DNA of 64,000 nucleotides, from contig NC_060061.1 in the NCBI RefSeq assembly GCF_020283565.1, positions 38,973,362-39,037,361 of the forward strand, in the 5' to 3' direction. Below the pieces are notes generated by a model. That model made no database searches and was not told the origin of the DNA. It was given only the letters and a program-made list of their open reading frames with translations. Each line of letters begins with the position of its first letter. The stretch's first letter is position 1. A program made the position numbers and the translations under genes. Below are positions 60,469 to 64,000 of this stretch, piece after piece. The DNA is from Trifolium pratense (lineage: Eukaryota > Streptophyta > Magnoliopsida > Fabales > Fabaceae).

Positions 60469-60851
60469 CTAATGCTATGGTGGACCACCTTCACAAGTGG
60501 TCCACCGTGGACAAGTGATCTACCGAATATGAATTTTATGAAATTCACTGTTGGATTGAAAGATTATATCGTATAGATCATCCATAAATTTTTTAAAATT
60601 TTTTGAAAATCATTTGATATGTTATTGAGACCCATCAAGATTTACGTTATTTAATAAACCGTTAATCTTGATGTGTCTCAATGACATATCAAATGATTTT
60701 CAATTTTTCTAAATTTTTCTATCGATGATCTATATGATATAAACTTTCAATCCAACGGTAGATTTTGTAAAATTCGTATTCGTTATAATGTTATTCATAA
60801 CTAGTTCATCATGGACCACTTGATGAAGTGGTCATATTAGAATTTACCTAG
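60469..60851. mobile_element. Mutator-like fold-back MITE
   Basis: Arms with GGTGGACCACCTTCACAAGT / CACTTGATGAAGTGGTC and AGATCATCCATAAATTTTTT / ATCGATGATCTATATGAT, plus the centre AATCATTTGATATGTTATTG / CATATCAAATGATT. A 9-bp duplication TTTTGAGGG lies at 60460-60468 and 60852-60860. Confidence 0.75.
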
Positions 60852-61276
60852 TTTTGAGGGTCTTTTTGTATATTGGAAGAAAATGAGTGATGATTTTACT
60901 AAAATGTTATTTTTAACTAACGACATATTTTAACTGTAATAAATAAATGCTTATAAAAAAAAACTGTAATAAATAAATATAAAGTAAAGAATAATAAATT
61001 GAGATTAATGGTTGGTCGAATTTCGTTTCTCTACCCTGGCTTGCCGATTGGAGTGAATCTTCGCGGTATATTTTTTTGGAATTATGAAATTATCTGGTTG
61101 ATAAATTAAATAAGAAACTATTTGGTTGGAAGAGTAAAAAAAAATTAAGGGTGCTAGGATGATACATCCGTGTAAAAAAAAATTAAAATCATCTTCAAAG
61201 TATATTTTCTTTCTTTCTCCAACGCTCCTGTAAGTTTTAAGATGTTAGGAAGACTCACTGGATTAAGTGGAATACA

Positions 61277-61660
61277 ATGTGTTTAGATAAGGAGTGTGGT
61301 GGATTGGGTGTTCGGAGGATTAAGGAGTTTAATTTTGTGTTGTTTGGGCGGTGGTGGATGATGTTAGAGGAGAGGGATGAGTTGTGGTTTAAGGTTCTTT
61401 TAGCTAAATATGAAAAGGAGGAAAATGGTCAGTTTAAAGAAACTGACGGTAAGACATTGATATGATGGAAGAATTTGAACGATATTAGGGAAGACGAGTG
61501 GTTTGATGAGAATATTAATCAGAAACGGTGAGAAGGTGTTGTTTTGGAAGGACGACTACGTGAAGGGAGTACCTTTAAATCTAAATTTTCTCGATTATTT
61601 AGTTTAGCATTAGAAAAAGATGTATCGGTGGCTGAAATGTGCGGGTTAGGGTAAGGTGTG
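61277..61660 (+). mobile_element. LINE ORF2 fragment
   Basis: The frame reads CLDKECGGLGVRRIKEFNFV, then LFGRWWMMLEERDELWFKVL, and after a stop WKNLNDIREDEWFDENIN; later shifted pieces include FSRLFSLALEKDVSVAEM. These match the region upstream of the zinc-binding domain in plant L1 LINEs. The related piece at 19992-20775 covers the adjoining part. Not functional. Confidence 0.75.
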
Positions 61661-61734
61661 GGCGGGGAAGGTTGGATATGACCGGATTCGAACTCGACTC
61701 TCTCCCTTATATATATATATATATATATGAGGTT

Positions 61735-63439
61735 TTCTAACTTAGACCCTAGTTAGGTCTAAGTTAGCAAGGTGCACCTTTTGAGTTGGACAAAAATACC
61801 CTTTTTTTTTTTTTTTGAAATAATAGAACAACTGGGGCATGTATGTAATTTGCATCATAAAAATACCCTTTTTTTTTTTTTGAAACAATAGAACAACTAT
61901 TACATTTTTTAAATTTCTTCCAAATTTCGACCTCATTTTACGTGCGAATCGAACGCCGATTTCAAAAACTAATACCGGAAACCTTTGTAAAATTGAAAAA
62001 CGATCAAAATCCATATAAGGAACGTCGAGTTTCGTTGAGTATTGAGGGAGATCGAACCGGGTCAAAAACCGGGTCGCACGACCCGTTTCTGCATAAAACG
62101 GGTGGGAGGGACGATGAACAGTGCGCGTCGCCCACGCCCACTCTCACCGGCGGCGCGTGTGGGCGCGTGCGGCCTCAGGGAGGCTCTATTTTTTTTTAGT
62201 TTTTCATAATAAAATAGTAGATAATATTCTGGAAATTTTGGTATATTGTATGAAATTTTTGGAGACCCGAAACTATTTTTAGTTAATTAAATGAGTAAAA
62301 AGGTAATTAAAAATATTATAATTCCATAAAAAATTTCCAAAATTTTATGTAAAGTACTATGAATTATTTAGAACCCTCTTGTGTACCTCACTCTCCCTAG
62401 TTCAAGTCATGAAATTATTTTCACAAATTCCGCTGATTATTTAAAACCATTTAACAAATAATAATAATAATTTCATAGATTTGTACTCTGAAACCAATTG
62501 TTTTTTTATTTGTTTCTAATAAAATATTAGATAATATTCTGGAACTTTTGGTATATTTTATGAAATTTTTTGAGACCTGAAACTATTTTTCGTTAATTAA
62601 ATGAGATAAAACGGTAATTAAAAACTATTGTTTGCTTCTGAAACCATTTAGCTGGAAGAATAGTTTCAGAGAGTTATACTGTGAAACCATTCTAGCAGTA
62701 AAATGGTTTCAGAAGCAAACAATTAAAAATCAACTCCCCTGAAACCATTCTATCAGTGAAATGGTTTCAAAGTACAACGCTCTGAAACCATTGTACCAGC
62801 TAAATGGTTTCAGAATGGTTTCAGAAGCAAACAATTAAGAAATTACTCACTGAAACCATTCTACCAGTAAAATGGTTTCAGAGAGTTATACTGTGAAACC
62901 ATTCTATCAGCTAAATGGTTTCACAGTATTATATAAAGATAATTAAAGGTAGTGAAAAATTGAGTTTTTTTTTTTGTGTCCAAATCAAACGAACCAAGTC
63001 TCTATTTGTAGACAAAAAAAAATTATGAATTTTGGTATAAAAATAAAAAAATAAAAAATTAATTTACAACGAAATAATTGAGTTTAAAGTATTAAATGAA
63101 AAAAAAAACACGCCAACCACCCAGCAGTTGACACGTGTGCTGCTTTTTTAAAATGAAATTTTCTCTCTCCAGGCGCAGATCTAGTGTGGTGCACGCGCTG
63201 GCTTATCATGGAGATGGATGATCTGGACTGTCTGATTGATCCGACAGCCATGATGAGATCATCTCTTGGCCGTTTGATGGAAATCAACGGTCTGTAACGG
63301 TGGTCCTGCGGTAGGCGCGCGACACTAGATCAGCGCCAATATGTTTTTTTTTTTTTTTTTTTAAAAAAAGAAAGGGTATTTTTGTCCAACTCAAAAGGTG
63401 CACCTTGCTAATTTAGACCCAACTGGGTCTAAATTAGCA
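61735..63439. mobile_element. 1.7-kb fold-back element set in (TA)n
   Basis: Inverted ends of about 67 bp: left TCTAACTTAGACCCTAGTTA...CAAGGTGCACCTTTTGAG (61735-61801), right the complement (about 63375-63439). Runs of TA lie just outside both ends (about 61709-61728 and 63446-63472), as for elements that target TA microsatellites. The interior holds a GC-rich patch (62050-62190), direct duplications and a hairpin cluster. It codes for no protein I can support. Confidence 0.75.
62638..62924. repeat. Six tandem hairpins, GAAACCATT...AATGGTTTC
   Basis: Six stem-loops with stems around TGAAACCATT and AATGGTTTCA and 10-12 nt loops of the form CTAYCAGTAA/CTA. Linkers AGAGAGTTATACTG and GAAGCAAACAATTAA each recur. 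Confidence 0.9.
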
Positions 63440-63442
63440 GCC

Positions 63443-63473
<31 letters not shown>

Positions 63474-63669
63474 AGTTTAGGATGAATTTACCATTTTGTC
63501 TATGGAAAAAAAATCATAAGAAACCCATTAGAAAAAGGAACCGAACAAAACATTCTCTCATACTCTTCCCTCTTTCCAAAACCTTCAAAATTCTTCATAC
63601 TCTTCTTCTTCATCACCATCGATTCCTTCATCTCTGATCATTGCTGCTTTCTGTGAAAATCATCAATTG

Positions 63670-63756
63670 ATGGAACGGAGTAAAAAAGACTTACTTAGAT
63701 TGGTATTTTCATGGCCACTTCAAGATATACTCAACGATCATCTTTTTAGAGACAGG
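63670..63756 (+). CDS. SEN1/MAA3-like helicase, first exon (partial)
   Basis: ATG 63670 opens 29 codons, MERSKKDLLRLVFSWPLQDI then LNDHLFRDR, up to a GT at 63757. The pattern (basic residues, L..LVFSW.L.DILN..L) is the usual N-terminus of plant SEN1-like superfamily 1 RNA/DNA helicases, whose next exon starts with a VKKIP-like stretch. It is preceded by a C/T-rich leader (63555-63640). The rest of the gene would lie beyond 64000. The identification rests on a short stretch, and the fold-back element ends only about 230 bp upstream. Confidence 0.5.
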
Positions 63757-64000
63757 GTTTCTTTCTTTACTCTTTTACCCTTTTTAATATACTCTTATTA
63801 CTTCTATTTTCAACCATCAAAATTTCACCTTGCAAATTTCATTCATCAATGTCTATGACTATGCCTTTTTTTCTTCTTATTATTACAATAATGTGATTGT
63901 TTAATTAGGCTAGTAATTAAACTTGTTGTCCATTAATGTTGAGCATTTTGATGATTTCATATATAGTCTTAATGTTGTTACTTAGTGTAGTGTTGATGTA

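Noticed and set aside
62638..62924. CRISPR-like array
   Set aside because: The repeats are palindromic stems with no unique spacers of constant length, inside a plant transposon.

Overview
This window looks like plant nuclear DNA, most likely from a papilionoid legume of the Medicago type. It is AT-rich and has few genes. Coding exons are separated by introns with canonical GT-AG borders, apart from one U12-type AT-AC intron. The sequence is crowded with plant transposons: two solo LTRs, SINEs, Stowaway, hAT and Mutator-like MITEs, a Helitron and LINE tails. The species call is inferred from repeat style and protein families, not from a database match.

Layout. 1-12.7 kb is mostly repeats. 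It holds a diverged pair of exon-like fragments of an unknown family (about 2.0 and 3.1 kb), a minus-strand solo LTR (4501-6424), and a segment (about 815-1345) repeated at 7765-11812, where the second copy is split by a 582-bp insertion and a 2.9-kb solo LTR. 12.9-13.7 kb holds an OXIDATIVE STRESS 3-like gene (minus). 14-23 kb is a transposon graveyard: SINEs, two LINE tails, a Helitron with helicase remnants, a hAT MITE nested in a SINE, and a Mutator-like fold-back MITE.

23-46 kb is a six-unit tandem array of CASP-like 2A membrane protein genes. Units A (24529-27013) and D (39894-41881) are intact. B, C, E and F are broken by different deletions, several with short microhomology at the joins. 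Between A and B lies a truncated DUF547/MIP1-zipper gene fragment, a SINE and an 814-bp hAT element.

47.5-56.2 kb holds one large ten-exon gene (821 aa) combining a PHD-type zinc finger, SWIB, Plus-3 and GYF-like domains, the architecture of Arabidopsis At5g08430 and related NERD-type chromatin proteins. Its intron 8 is a textbook U12 AT-AC intron and its exon 9 carries a fresh 48-residue duplication. Tail-to-tail with it lies a small three-exon minus-strand gene for CMC2, a twin CX9C cytochrome-oxidase assembly factor (57960-58951). 60-63.5 kb is again MITEs and a LINE fragment, including a 1.7-kb fold-back element that carries six hairpins. The window ends inside the first exon and intron of a probable SEN1-like helicase gene (63670 onward).

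The four gene families do not form a pathway: oxidative/heavy-metal stress tolerance, membrane-scaffold CASPL proteins, a chromatin/RNA-directed silencing type regulator and mitochondrial complex IV assembly. No wholly new system was found; the best leads are the U12 intron, the exon 9 duplication, the array decay and the hairpin cluster.
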